Assembly: GCA_015232165.1 (NCBI GenBank)
Contig: JADGAE010000104.1
Span: 1 to 6,582, forward strand
Reading direction: 5' to 3'
Length of the DNA: 6,582 nucleotides
DNA from: Nitrospirota bacterium
Lineage (GTDB): Bacteria > Nitrospirota > Thermodesulfovibrionia > Thermodesulfovibrionales > Magnetobacteriaceae
Shown here: positions 1-6,298 of the stretch, piece by piece
Layout of the letters: each line of letters begins with the position of its first letter
How positions within the stretch are numbered: position 1 is the first letter of the stretch
Notes under the pieces: model-generated
Databases searched by the model: none
Told to the model about the DNA's origin: nothing
What the model saw: only the letters and a program-made list of their open reading frames with translations
Position numbers and translations under genes: made by a program

Positions 1-23
1 GGGGCGGAGCCGCCCCTTTCTTT
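1..23 (+). terminator. Rho-independent terminator of an upstream gene (partial context)
   Basis: GGGGCGG at 1-7 pairs with CCGCCCC at 10-16, giving a very GC-rich hairpin (6 bp with a 4-base loop). A T-rich run at 17-23 follows on the plus strand. This is the classic intrinsic terminator layout and probably ends a plus-strand gene lying left of the window. The window edge may cut off part of the stem. Confidence 0.6.
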
Positions 24-94
24 CCCAAAGGCACCCACCACTTTCTTATGCGCCCGCAACTAATATCAACATGCAAAAAATCAGACAAACCTTG

Positions 95-100
95 TATAAT
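95..100 (+). promoter_or_regulatory. Sigma70-type -10 box for the kinase gene
   Basis: TATAAT at 95-100 is a perfect -10 hexamer, 58 bases upstream of the kinase start codon. The hexamer 17 bases further up (TGCAAA, 72-77) matches the -35 consensus at only three of six positions, so the upstream element is weak or recognised by an activator. A 12-bp perfect AT palindrome (TTAAAATTTTAA, 119-130) lies between this box and the gene and could be a protein-binding site. The call is inferred from motif and position only. Confidence 0.5.
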
Positions 101-158
101 AAATCATGCTTGATGGATTTAAAATTTTAATAGTCGTTGCTACAGGCAAGGCTCTCTG

Positions 159-1775
159 ATGGATAATGCTCTCAAGACGCTGACAGTCCTGTACGTGGAG
201 GACGAGGCCGGTATCAGGGAAAACATCGGAGAGGCCATCAACCGTCGTGTGCGCAGCTTGTACCTGGCCACAAACGGTCAGGAGGGCCTGGCTCTGTATA
301 TAAAGCACCACCCGGATATTGTTATTACGGATATCAAAATGCCGCTGATGAGCGGCTTGGAGATGGCCGTAGAGATCAAAAAATTAAACCCCAAGGCACA
401 GATAATAATAACCACGGCCTTTAGCGAACGGGAGTTGTTTCTTGATGCAATAAGCATCGGCGTCAACCAGTACGTCCTAAAGCCGATCAACCGGGACAAC
501 CTCCTGTCGGCCATCTATCGGTGCATGGAGGTGGTAGAGACAGAGCGCAATTTCAGGGAGAGTCAGGAGCTGTTTAGAAAGCTCTCCGATGGGTGTGCCT
601 TTGGCGTGGCACTGCACACGGAGAGGTTCATATACGTCAATCCCGCGATGGAGAAGATAACCGGCTATACGGTGGGTGAACTTCCGGGGTTATCCCTGTG
701 GGACATTGTGCATCCCAACTGGCGCGAGACGGTAAAAGAACAGGTGTTTTGGCGCCTGAAGGGCGAGAAGTTGCTGCACGAGGACCAGGAGATGAAGATA
801 CTGACAAAGTGGTCGGATGAGCGCTGGATACGCCTGATTGCCGATACGGTTGAGTACACGAGCGCCTTTTCTGCTCTGATAAGCGTCATAGACGTCACGG
901 CCGAACGGACATACGAACGCGAAATCCGACAACTCAACAGGACCCTTGAGGGCAGGGTGTATGACGAAATCAGGAAACGTCAACAACACGAACAGTTTCT
1001 CATCCAGCAATCAAAGATGGCCTCTATGGGAGAGATGATCGGCGTGATCGCGCATCAGTGGCGACAGCCGTTAAACAACCTCAACCTCATTATCCAGGAT
1101 GTACAGGTTGCTTTTGAGTCCAGGGAGTTGGACAAGGCCTATCTTGATAGCTCCGTTGACGACTCCATGAAGCAGATCGATTTCATGACCAGGGCGATAG
1201 ATACCTTCAGGGATTTCCTCAGACCGTCAAAGAAAAAAGAATACTTTGAGGTAAAAACGGCAGTCACCGATACCCTGGCCCTCTTTGATGCCATGCTCAA
1301 GAGCGTCAATATCGCGGTGACTATAGACGATTCAGACACCAACAACACCGCGGCATTCAATATCCTGGGTTATCCAAACGAGTTCAAGCAGGTCATCTTC
1401 AACATTCTAAACAATGCCAAGGACGCCATAGTAGAAAGACGCAACAAGAATCCCCATCTCAAGAAAATGAAAGGGGCTATCGGTATAAATATCTCATCGG
1501 ACAACAAGCGGGTCATCATCGGGGTCTCCGACAACGGCGGAGGCATAGATGACGCCATCATAGGCAAGGTCTTTGATCCCTACTTCACGACCAAGGAGAC
1601 CCATAAAGGGACAGGCATTGGCATGTACATGTCCAAGACCATCGTTGAAAACAACATGAACGGCAGGCTTGGTGTCGAAAACATAGAAGATGGCGCGTTA
1701 TTCACCATAGAGTTGTGTTGTGAGCCACCCACAGATACCGATCCGGAGGGCAAGACCGATAATGTGCAAGGGTAA
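159..1775 (+). CDS. Soluble response-regulator/PAS/histidine kinase (REC-PAS-HisKA-HATPase)
   Basis: This 538-residue cytoplasmic signalling kinase would autophosphorylate on histidine using ATP. Its own receiver domain could be the input or a phosphate sink. The receiver spans about 7-125, with acidic E14/D15, phospho-acceptor D58 (TDIKMP), T86 and K108 (KP). A PAS fold covers about 138-251 (YVNPAMEKITGY). A charged, probably coiled-coil linker (252-286) leads to the H-box with H299 (AHQWRQPLN). The ATP-binding domain shows an N-box (N415 and N419, NILNNAKDAI), G1 (D458-N-G-G-G-I), an F-box (FDPYFTTK) and G2 (KGTGIGM, 483-489). No transmembrane segment or signal peptide is seen, so it should sense a cytoplasmic or diffusible signal. 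The order is receiver first, with no DNA-binding output. The chosen start gives a complete first receiver strand (TVLYVEDE). The Shine-Dalgarno is weak (AAGG at 148-151). The next gene starts two bases after the stop. The signal sensed and the partner regulator cannot be named. Confidence 0.95.
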   Translation: MDNALKTLTVLYVEDEAGIRENIGEAINRRVRSLYLATNGQEGLALYIKHHPDIVITDIKMPLMSGLEMAVEIKKLNPKAQIIITTAFSERELFLDAISIGVNQYVLKPINRDNLLSAIYRCMEVVETERNFRESQELFRKLSDGCAFGVALHTERFIYVNPAMEKITGYTVGELPGLSLWDIVHPNWRETVKEQVFWRLKGEKLLHEDQEMKILTKWSDERWIRLIADTVEYTSAFSALISVIDVTAERTYEREIRQLNRTLEGRVYDEIRKRQQHEQFLIQQSKMASMGEMIGVIAHQWRQPLNNLNLIIQDVQVAFESRELDKAYLDSSVDDSMKQIDFMTRAIDTFRDFLRPSKKKEYFEVKTAVTDTLALFDAMLKSVNIAVTIDDSDTNNTAAFNILGYPNEFKQVIFNILNNAKDAIVERRNKNPHLKKMKGAIGINISSDNKRVIIGVSDNGGGIDDAIIGKVFDPYFTTKETHKGTGIGMYMSKTIVENNMNGRLGVENIEDGALFTIELCCEPPTDTDPEGKTDNVQG

Positions 1776-1777
1776 TC

Positions 1778-2422
1778 ATGATTACTCCGGGTGAAGACGC
1801 CAGATGGGATACGCTCCTGCCGCTCCTGCCCACGGAGGTTAGTCAACGTGCCGCGGTGGATTACGACAAGGACTCCGGGGCATATGTCGTCAAGTCCTTT
1901 GGGCTGTTGTACCAGTTTACGCCACAGGACAGACAGATTGCGCCATGTACACTTAAGGACCGACAACCGCAACATCCACAGCTGCAAGAGCCACAACAGG
2001 AGATGCTGTTGACCCGATTCGCATACTTCTACAGGTCGGCCTCCCTGTGGTATCTTACCGGGGCACGGGAGATACCGCCGTCAAATCATCTCGTGCCACC
2101 GGAGGGGTTGAAGGATGGCGAGATGTTTTTCAAGGGCGGCCACACCTTACCGCTCAATAAATTAGCGGATAGATTTGGCACAGACAGGGCCGGCTTTTTA
2201 CAGAGGGGCAGGGAGCTGGGTGGTGAACAGGTGCCCTTTGGGGATGTAGCCATCAGGCTGTTTCCGTTTCCGAGGGTGCCTGTGGTGTTGATCCTGTGGC
2301 TTGAGGATGATGAGTTTCCGGCACGGGTCAATCTGCTGTTTGACTCCACGTGTGAGTTTCACCTGCCTCTGGATATGAACTGGAATGTGGCCATGATGTG
2401 TGCGCTGATGATGTTGGTCTGA
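1778..2422 (+). CDS. DUF3786 domain protein
   Basis: This 214-residue soluble protein of unknown function matches DUF3786 as I remember it. The family hallmarks are an FFKGGHTLP-like segment near 117-125 and a C-terminal block running from GDVAIRLFPFPRVPVVLILW through EDDEFPARVNLLFDS to the HLPLD motif near the end. DUF3786 occurs mostly in anaerobes, and its biochemical role is not established to my knowledge. The ATG lies two bases after the kinase stop codon. AAGGG at 1768-1772, inside the last kinase codons, serves as ribosome binding site with a five-base spacer, so translation is probably coupled to the kinase. The N-terminal half carries a low-complexity Gln/Pro stretch (about residues 62-74). 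Membership is a confident recall; function is not inferred beyond co-expression with the kinase. Confidence 0.85.
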   Translation: MITPGEDARWDTLLPLLPTEVSQRAAVDYDKDSGAYVVKSFGLLYQFTPQDRQIAPCTLKDRQPQHPQLQEPQQEMLLTRFAYFYRSASLWYLTGAREIPPSNHLVPPEGLKDGEMFFKGGHTLPLNKLADRFGTDRAGFLQRGRELGGEQVPFGDVAIRLFPFPRVPVVLILWLEDDEFPARVNLLFDSTCEFHLPLDMNWNVAMMCALMMLV

Positions 2423-2461
2423 GGGGATTATGGCGGCATTGTTATATTCGTAAAGAATAAC

Positions 2462-2478
2462 TACCAGTGTTACTGGTA
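2462..2478. promoter_or_regulatory. 17-bp dyad upstream of the exported-protein gene
   Basis: TACCAGT (2462-2468) and ACTGGTA (2472-2478) form a perfect inverted repeat around GTT, 38 bases before the start codon at 2517. No T-run follows, so a terminator for the preceding gene is unlikely. It may be an operator or a 5'-leader hairpin. Possible -10 sequences flank it (TATATT at 2443-2448, TAAATA at 2492-2497), but neither has a convincing -35 partner. Confidence 0.3.
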
Positions 2479-2516
2479 TTAAGAATCAATGTAAATAGTA
2501 TCGTTGGAGGTAATAT

Positions 2517-4583
2517 ATGTATTGGCAAAAGAACAGTCTGACAAAGATGAAGTATTCGCCGTACAACATGACGTTCAATGTAATGGTGTTGCTTGTCCTT
2601 GCGCTGATTGCAGTAACTGGAGGCGTGTTGTTTACCGGTATAGCCTGTGCCGGTACGGTTAACCTGCCGCAAACAGGTCAAACAACAAGCTACGCCGCAG
2701 CCGATGACGGTGACTTGCACAAGGGTGCGGCATGGCCCAATCCGCGGTTTACTGACAACGGTGACTATACGGTTACGGATAACCTCACCGGTCTGCTCTG
2801 GAGCAAGGATGCCGGCACGGCCGCAACCGGTTCATGCAAGGGCGGGATTAAGACCTGGCAGGAAGCGCTCGATTACGTGACCTGTTTAAACGGCATGAAC
2901 CATCTCGGCCATAGCGACTGGCGACTGCCCAATGTCAACGAAATTGAGAGCCTGATTGACGCTTCAATGTCCAAGCCGTCGCTGCCCTCCGGCCATCCAT
3001 TTACAAACGTCCGGACGGTCAACTACTGGTCATCAACCACCTACGCCCTGGATACAACCATCGCATGGTACGTTGTCATATACAGTGGGGATGTGGGTGC
3101 CGTTGGCAAGGCGGGTTCGGAAAACGGTTATGCCTGGGTGGTTCGTGATGGCAAGTCATGGGCCTTTGGCAGGTCGTTTGTTTGGTTATCCGGACAGACA
3201 AAGAGCTATGCAGCAGGGGACGACGGTGCCTTGCAAAAGGGTTTGGCATGGCCAAATCCACGGTTTACGGACAACGGCGACTATATGGTTAAGGATAACC
3301 TGACCGGTCTGTTCTGGACCAAGGACGCCGGCACCCCCACTCGTGATGCATGCACGGGGGGAGTTAAGACCTGGCAGGGTGCCCTGGATTACGTGGCCTG
3401 CTTAAACTCCGCCAAGTACGCTGGAAAAAGTCATTGGCGACTGCCAAACAGGAAAGAGCTTCGCAGTCTGTTTGATTACGGCACTTCCAACCCTGCACTC
3501 TCCTCCGGTAATATCTTTGCAAATGCGCAGACTGCCAACTACTGGTCCTCTACGACTTGTTCCGACGTTAGCGCCGCATCCGGTGCGTGGAGTGTATTTA
3601 TGAAAGACGGCTCCGTCAGTGTCGGCAACAAGGATGGCAGCTACTACTATGTCCTGGCCACTCATGACGGATACAACAGGAGGGCCAAGAGTGACTTTGA
3701 CGGCGACGGTCATAGCGACGTACTGTGGCACAACAGCGCCACGGGGGATGTCTATATATGGTTTATGGATGGCAAGACGATAACCGGTGGTAGCTTTGTT
3801 GTCAAAGGCATACCGGCCGATTGGAACATCAAAGGGGTCGGGGACTTTAATGGCGATAGCAAGGCTGACGTTCTCTGGCAAAATGCCGCCGGGGATGTCT
3901 ATATATGGCTCATGGATGGCGTTACGATAAAGACGGGAGGGTATGTCGTGAAGGGGATGCCTCCTCAGTGGAAGGTTGCGGCGCTTGGGGACTTCAATGG
4001 CGACGGTAAGGCTGACATAATGTGGGGAAATACCGCTTCCGGCGACGTCTATGTCTGGCTCATGGATGGTGCCTCAAAGACTGACGGCGACTACGTGGCC
4101 AGGGGGATACCGTTGGAGTGGGTAGTCAAGGCTGTAGCCGACATCAATGGCGACGGCAATAGCGACATCCTCTGGCAGAACACCACCACGGGGGATATTG
4201 CCGGTTGGTTAATGGGCGGCATAGTCATCTCAATCGGCAATTATGTTGCCAAGGCTGTCCCAAGCGCCTGGCAGATGAAGGCGGTTGAAGACTTTGACGG
4301 CGATGACAGGGCCGATATCCTCTGGCAAGACACCGCAACGGGCGACGTTGCAATTTGGTTTATGAACGGACTCGGTATAGTCAAGAGCGGTTATGTGGTA
4401 AAAAACGTCTCCGCCCCCTGGCAGTTTCAGACGACCGCCGACTACAACGGCGACGGCAAGACCGACATGCTCTGGCGAAACACCACCACGGGGGATGTCT
4501 ATCTGCACACCCTGGACGGACTGAATATAACCGGCGGAGGCTACGTTACGCTTGGCCTGCCAAACGATTGGCAGCCTAAATAG
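2517..4583 (+). CDS. Exported protein: two DUF1566 domains plus six FG-GAP/VCBS-type repeats
   Basis: This 688-residue protein is predicted to be exported. An N-terminal hydrophobic stretch (about 22-43) ends in an Ala-Cys-Ala site, so Sec signal cleavage after A45 is likely. Two tandem DUF1566 (Lcl C-terminal-like) domains follow, at about 47-215 and 219-385. They align at a constant 172-residue offset: GQT at 54/226, WRLPN starting at W135/W307, YWSST with W171/W343. Each has a Cys pair (xxCxGGxKTWQxALDYVxCLN) that may form a disulfide. The rest is six repeats with a period of about 50 residues, beginning at D393, D443, D492, D542, D592 and D642. Each contains a DxNGDGxxD-type calcium-binding loop, then D[IV]LW and GDVYxWLMDG, as in FG-GAP/VCBS beta-propeller-like domains. 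A surface or extracellular binding role is inferred; no catalytic motif is seen. GGAGGT at 2506-2511, five bases from the ATG, supports the start. An in-frame ATG at residue 11 also leaves an intact signal peptide. Confidence 0.92.
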   Translation: MYWQKNSLTKMKYSPYNMTFNVMVLLVLALIAVTGGVLFTGIACAGTVNLPQTGQTTSYAAADDGDLHKGAAWPNPRFTDNGDYTVTDNLTGLLWSKDAGTAATGSCKGGIKTWQEALDYVTCLNGMNHLGHSDWRLPNVNEIESLIDASMSKPSLPSGHPFTNVRTVNYWSSTTYALDTTIAWYVVIYSGDVGAVGKAGSENGYAWVVRDGKSWAFGRSFVWLSGQTKSYAAGDDGALQKGLAWPNPRFTDNGDYMVKDNLTGLFWTKDAGTPTRDACTGGVKTWQGALDYVACLNSAKYAGKSHWRLPNRKELRSLFDYGTSNPALSSGNIFANAQTANYWSSTTCSDVSAASGAWSVFMKDGSVSVGNKDGSYYYVLATHDGYNRRAKSDFDGDGHSDVLWHNSATGDVYIWFMDGKTITGGSFVVKGIPADWNIKGVGDFNGDSKADVLWQNAAGDVYIWLMDGVTIKTGGYVVKGMPPQWKVAALGDFNGDGKADIMWGNTASGDVYVWLMDGASKTDGDYVARGIPLEWVVKAVADINGDGNSDILWQNTTTGDIAGWLMGGIVISIGNYVAKAVPSAWQMKAVEDFDGDDRADILWQDTATGDVAIWFMNGLGIVKSGYVVKNVSAPWQFQTTADYNGDGKTDMLWRNTTTGDVYLHTLDGLNITGGGYVTLGLPNDWQPK

Positions 4584-4641
4584 GCAAGGCAACGGGCAGA
4601 GGGTCCTCCCTATCTCCCTGTAGGTTGCAGATTATAGCGCG

Positions 4642-4791
4642 TTTCGATTGGGTGCAATAAAAAGTAAAGAAGGGAGGGCTTTGCCTATATGCCAGGGGTC
4701 GCCGACCCCCTCCCTCAGACCCACCCACAAGGGGACCAGTCCCCTTGACCCCATTAAAGTGCCGTGAATTTTGTAGTTAATCCAATCGAAA
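4642..4791. repeat. 10-bp inverted repeat bracketing palindromic repeat copy A
   Basis: TTTCGATTGG at 4642-4651 is repeated as its exact reverse complement CCAATCGAAA at 4782-4791. The pair encloses about 130 bases that contain copy A of the dispersed palindromic repeat. No flanking direct duplication is visible, so a transposition origin is not shown; the pair may instead close a large stem-loop. No gene lies in this stretch. Confidence 0.4.
4691..4757 (+). repeat. Dispersed palindromic repeat, copy A
   Basis: This is a GC-rich unit with two hairpins. GGGGTC/GACCCC flanks GCC (4695-4709), then comes a CCCTCAGACCC linker, then the near-perfect palindrome CAAGGGGACCAGTCCCCTTG (4728-4747), and last a tail GACCCCATTAAAG. 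The same layout recurs at 6343-6404 and, inverted, at 6531-6582. The 29 bases at 4728-4756 are a perfect reverse complement of 6531-6559. It lies in the gene-free stretch after the exported-protein gene and has no coding potential. The unit resembles REP-like or other dispersed palindromic elements. It could also help end transcription, although no T-run follows. Confidence 0.75.
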
Positions 4792-4810
4792 TTTGCCATT
4801 AAAAGCCGAG

Positions 4811-4908
4811 GCAGCCCTGCATTAGGTAGTGATACTCAACCTTTATGGGAAGGTGTCAAGTCACTACTTGTGCAGGACTACCAAAGCCGAAAGGCAGGCT
4901 GACACTAC
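4811..4908. other. Branched inverted-repeat segment (possible structured RNA or bidirectional terminator)
   Basis: Nested pairings form a three-way-junction layout. P1 is CAGCC 4812-4816 with GGCTG 4897-4901. P2 is CTGCA 4817-4821 with TGCAG 4871-4875, continued by GTAGTGA 4826-4832 with TCACTAC 4861-4867 and ACCTT 4839-4843 with AAGGT 4850-4854. P3 is GCC-GAAA-GGC 4886-4895, with a GNRA tetraloop when read on the plus strand. GGTAGT (4825-4830) could instead pair with ACTACC (4877-4882), and GTAGTG with CACTAC (4903-4908), so alternative folds compete. The segment ends at the stop codon of the minus-strand DUF4337 gene and lies between convergent genes. It may therefore be a 3' structure for either transcript. 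I recognise no named RNA family. Confidence 0.4.
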
Positions 4909-4909
4909 A

Positions 4910-5443
4910 TCAAGGCATTAACAGCCCTTTTATGAAATAAAAGACACCAACGCTACCCACCACCATTCCGGCTATCCATAGCGGTTTCTTTTTCAACAAC
5001 GCCGAAATGGATGACAAGAGTATCGCCACTTGCAGAAATATCACCCCCATGCCAAAGGTCTTTGAATGACTCCGGGCATTGTCTCTGGTGACCTCAAGTT
5101 GCCTTGCATCCTGTTCTATCTTGCTTTTTTCGTCGATGTATTTTTTGATCTTTTGGTCGTAGACGGATATTCTCTTCTCATAGTCTTGGACGAGGCCGGC
5201 AGGGAGTGTTTGTCTTTTTTCCGTGAGGTCGATTTCGAGGCGTTCTTTCTGTGTTTCGCATATGTATTGTTTGACACTCTTCGCCTGATAGTACGCCCAT
5301 TGGTCGGAGGCCTGTGACTGTGTCAGGACGGAGAGGGTTGAGAATCCCCCTCCCTTAAAAGTTGACAGCGTAGCACACACTGCCAGTATTACGGTCGAGA
5401 GCGCAAGGTAATTCAACCAGGGTTCTTTTTTTTCTTCCGCCAT
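4910..5443 (-). CDS. DUF4337 membrane protein
   Basis: This 177-residue inner-membrane protein is recognised as DUF4337 from the N-terminal EPWLNYLALSTVILAVCATLS block, the SQASDQWAYYQAKSVKQ segment and the C-terminal LQVAILLSSISALLKKKPLW block. One transmembrane helix lies near residues 11-28 and two more near 129-147 and 152-174. Between them is a long charged region (about 60-125, rich in Lys, Glu, Asp and Gln) that is probably coiled coil. The family has no established function that I know of. It is the second gene of a minus-strand operon, 27 bases after the Bax1-I gene. Its only good Shine-Dalgarno (minus-strand AAGGAGGT, 5458-5465) lies 14 bases before the ATG, longer than usual, and no alternative start codon sits closer to it. 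The length is in the usual range for the family, so the gene looks intact. Confidence 0.88.
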   Translation of the reverse strand: MAEEKKEPWLNYLALSTVILAVCATLSTFKGGGFSTLSVLTQSQASDQWAYYQAKSVKQYICETQKERLEIDLTEKRQTLPAGLVQDYEKRISVYDQKIKKYIDEKSKIEQDARQLEVTRDNARSHSKTFGMGVIFLQVAILLSSISALLKKKPLWIAGMVVGSVGVFYFIKGLLMP

Positions 5444-5457
5444 GAGTTTGTTGTTAT

Positions 5458-5465
5458 ACCTCCTT
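5458..5465 (-). promoter_or_regulatory. Ribosome binding site with unusually long spacer (DUF4337 gene)
   Basis: The minus strand reads AAGGAGGT here, a near-perfect anti-16S match. Fourteen bases separate it from the ATG at 5443, against the usual five to nine. The in-frame codons between them (TAT AAC AAC AAA CTC) include no start codon. The same core (AAGGAGGTATA) precedes the upstream gene at a normal five-base distance. Confidence 0.6.
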
Positions 5466-5470
5466 AGTTG

Positions 5471-6214
5471 TTATCTTTCGTCCTTGAGTTTTGCAAGCAG
5501 TCTGATAATTTCGATATAGAGCCAGATCAGCGTAACCATCAGTGCAAAAGCCCCGTACCATTCCATGTACTTTGGCAGGCGACCGTATGCCGCGCTCTGG
5601 ATCATGTCAAAGTCCAAGACGAGACTCAATGCCGCGATTATTACCACAACGACGCTGAACCCAATCCCGATGATCCCGCTGCCAAAAATCTGCGGTATCT
5701 GCACACCGAATATGCCCAACACAAACGAGGCCATATAGACGAGAAAGATTGCCCCCGTGGCGGCAACGATGCCGGCCCTGAACTTGTCCGTCACCCTGAT
5801 AATCCCGGTCTTAAATGCAAACAGCATGACCCCAAGCGTCCCAAATGTGAGAAACACCGCCTGAAAGGCAATCCCCGTATACCGGGCCTCAAAGATGGCC
5901 GACAGTCCCCCCAGCACCAACCCCTCCAACAGTGCGTACAGCGGAGCCGTAACCCCTGCCCAGTTGGTCTTAAACATCGTGACAACCGCCACAATCAGAC
6001 CGCCTATCGTTCCAATTGCAAGCCACGGCATAACGGCACCCAAACCGACTCCGTGTGCAAGTCTCCAGCACCACGTCGCCGTAAGCATTGTAAGCAGCAA
6101 CAGTATTCCCGTCTTGTTTATCGTCCCCTGTATAGTCATCGTCTCATCGTAGGGGGATGTCATCACCTTGGCTCTTAGCTCTAATCTACCCATTGCAGGG
6201 TTTGATGTTGTCAT
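5471..6214 (-). CDS. Bax inhibitor-1/YccA-like membrane protein (Bax1-I family)
   Basis: This 247-residue polytopic inner-membrane protein is of the Bax1-I type (the YccA/Bax-inhibitor-like group), related to the TMBIM superfamily, whose studied members include pH-sensitive calcium-leak channels. Seven hydrophobic segments are visible, at about 36-53, 60-80, 92-108, 115-134, 148-169, 178-200 and 219-240. Family-like signatures are APLYALLEGLVLGGLSAIFE (90-109), FQAVFLTFGTLGVML, and the C-terminal block LDFDMIQSAAYGRLPKYMEWYGAFALMVTLIWLYIEIIRLL. D201 and D203 in that block may correspond to the aspartates that control gating in characterised homologues; this is inference. The start is set by minus-strand AAGGAGGT (6220-6227), five bases upstream. 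It is the first gene of a two-gene operon with the DUF4337 gene. An extended -10 promoter lies at 6261-6269. Ion transport has not been shown for this subgroup to my knowledge. Confidence 0.9.
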   Translation of the reverse strand: MTTSNPAMGRLELRAKVMTSPYDETMTIQGTINKTGILLLLTMLTATWCWRLAHGVGLGAVMPWLAIGTIGGLIVAVVTMFKTNWAGVTAPLYALLEGLVLGGLSAIFEARYTGIAFQAVFLTFGTLGVMLFAFKTGIIRVTDKFRAGIVAATGAIFLVYMASFVLGIFGVQIPQIFGSGIIGIGFSVVVVIIAALSLVLDFDMIQSAAYGRLPKYMEWYGAFALMVTLIWLYIEIIRLLAKLKDER

Positions 6215-6260
6215 CGTATACCTCCTTGTTTTGTTTACTTTAATTTATCCGAATCCCTTT

Positions 6261-6269
6261 ATTATAACA
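6261..6269 (-). promoter_or_regulatory. Extended -10 promoter for the Bax1-I/DUF4337 operon
   Basis: The minus strand reads TGTTATAAT, a perfect TATAAT (6261-6266) with an upstream TG in the extended -10 position. It ends 46 bases before the Bax1-I start codon, which predicts a 5' leader of about 40 bases. No good -35 is present at 16-18 bases, as is common for extended -10 promoters. The MITE-like element ends about 30 bases further upstream, so it replaces whatever once lay above the promoter. Confidence 0.55.
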
Positions 6270-6298
6270 TATCAGGCAATCATGTGGTAGCAAAAATG

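Noticed and set aside
1580..1996. A 138-codon minus-strand open frame across the kinase/DUF3786 junction
   Set aside because: It overlaps two well-supported genes, has low-complexity Leu/Trp/Val content and no family motif, so it is a chance frame.
2637..2652. A lipoprotein signal (Cys44) in the exported protein
   Set aside because: The residues before the Cys are Gly-Ile-Ala, lacking the usual Leu at -3. Ala-Cys-Ala fits signal peptidase I cleavage better.
3402..3881. A 159-codon minus-strand open frame inside the exported-protein gene
   Set aside because: It mirrors the repetitive plus-strand coding sequence and has no domain of its own. The frame at 4230-4592 is rejected for the same reason.
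3690..4583. Regular 150-bp periodicity that could suggest a CRISPR-like or satellite array
   Set aside because: The period is in frame and encodes six FG-GAP/VCBS-type protein repeats with conserved Asp/Gly positions.
4597..4620. Possible terminator right after the exported-protein gene (AGGG-TCCT-CCCT)
   Set aside because: The stem is only 4 bp and no T-run follows, so it does not qualify as an intrinsic terminator.
4927..4943. Hairpin CTTTTAT-GAA-ATAAAAG
   Set aside because: It is AT-rich and lies within the last codons of the DUF4337 gene, where Phe, Tyr, Ile and Lys codons explain the base pattern.
5468..6178. A 236-codon plus-strand open frame antisense to the Bax1-I gene
   Set aside because: Its translation is rich in His, Arg, Pro and Gln with no recognisable domain. 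The minus-strand frame is a clear seven-helix family member with a good ribosome binding site.
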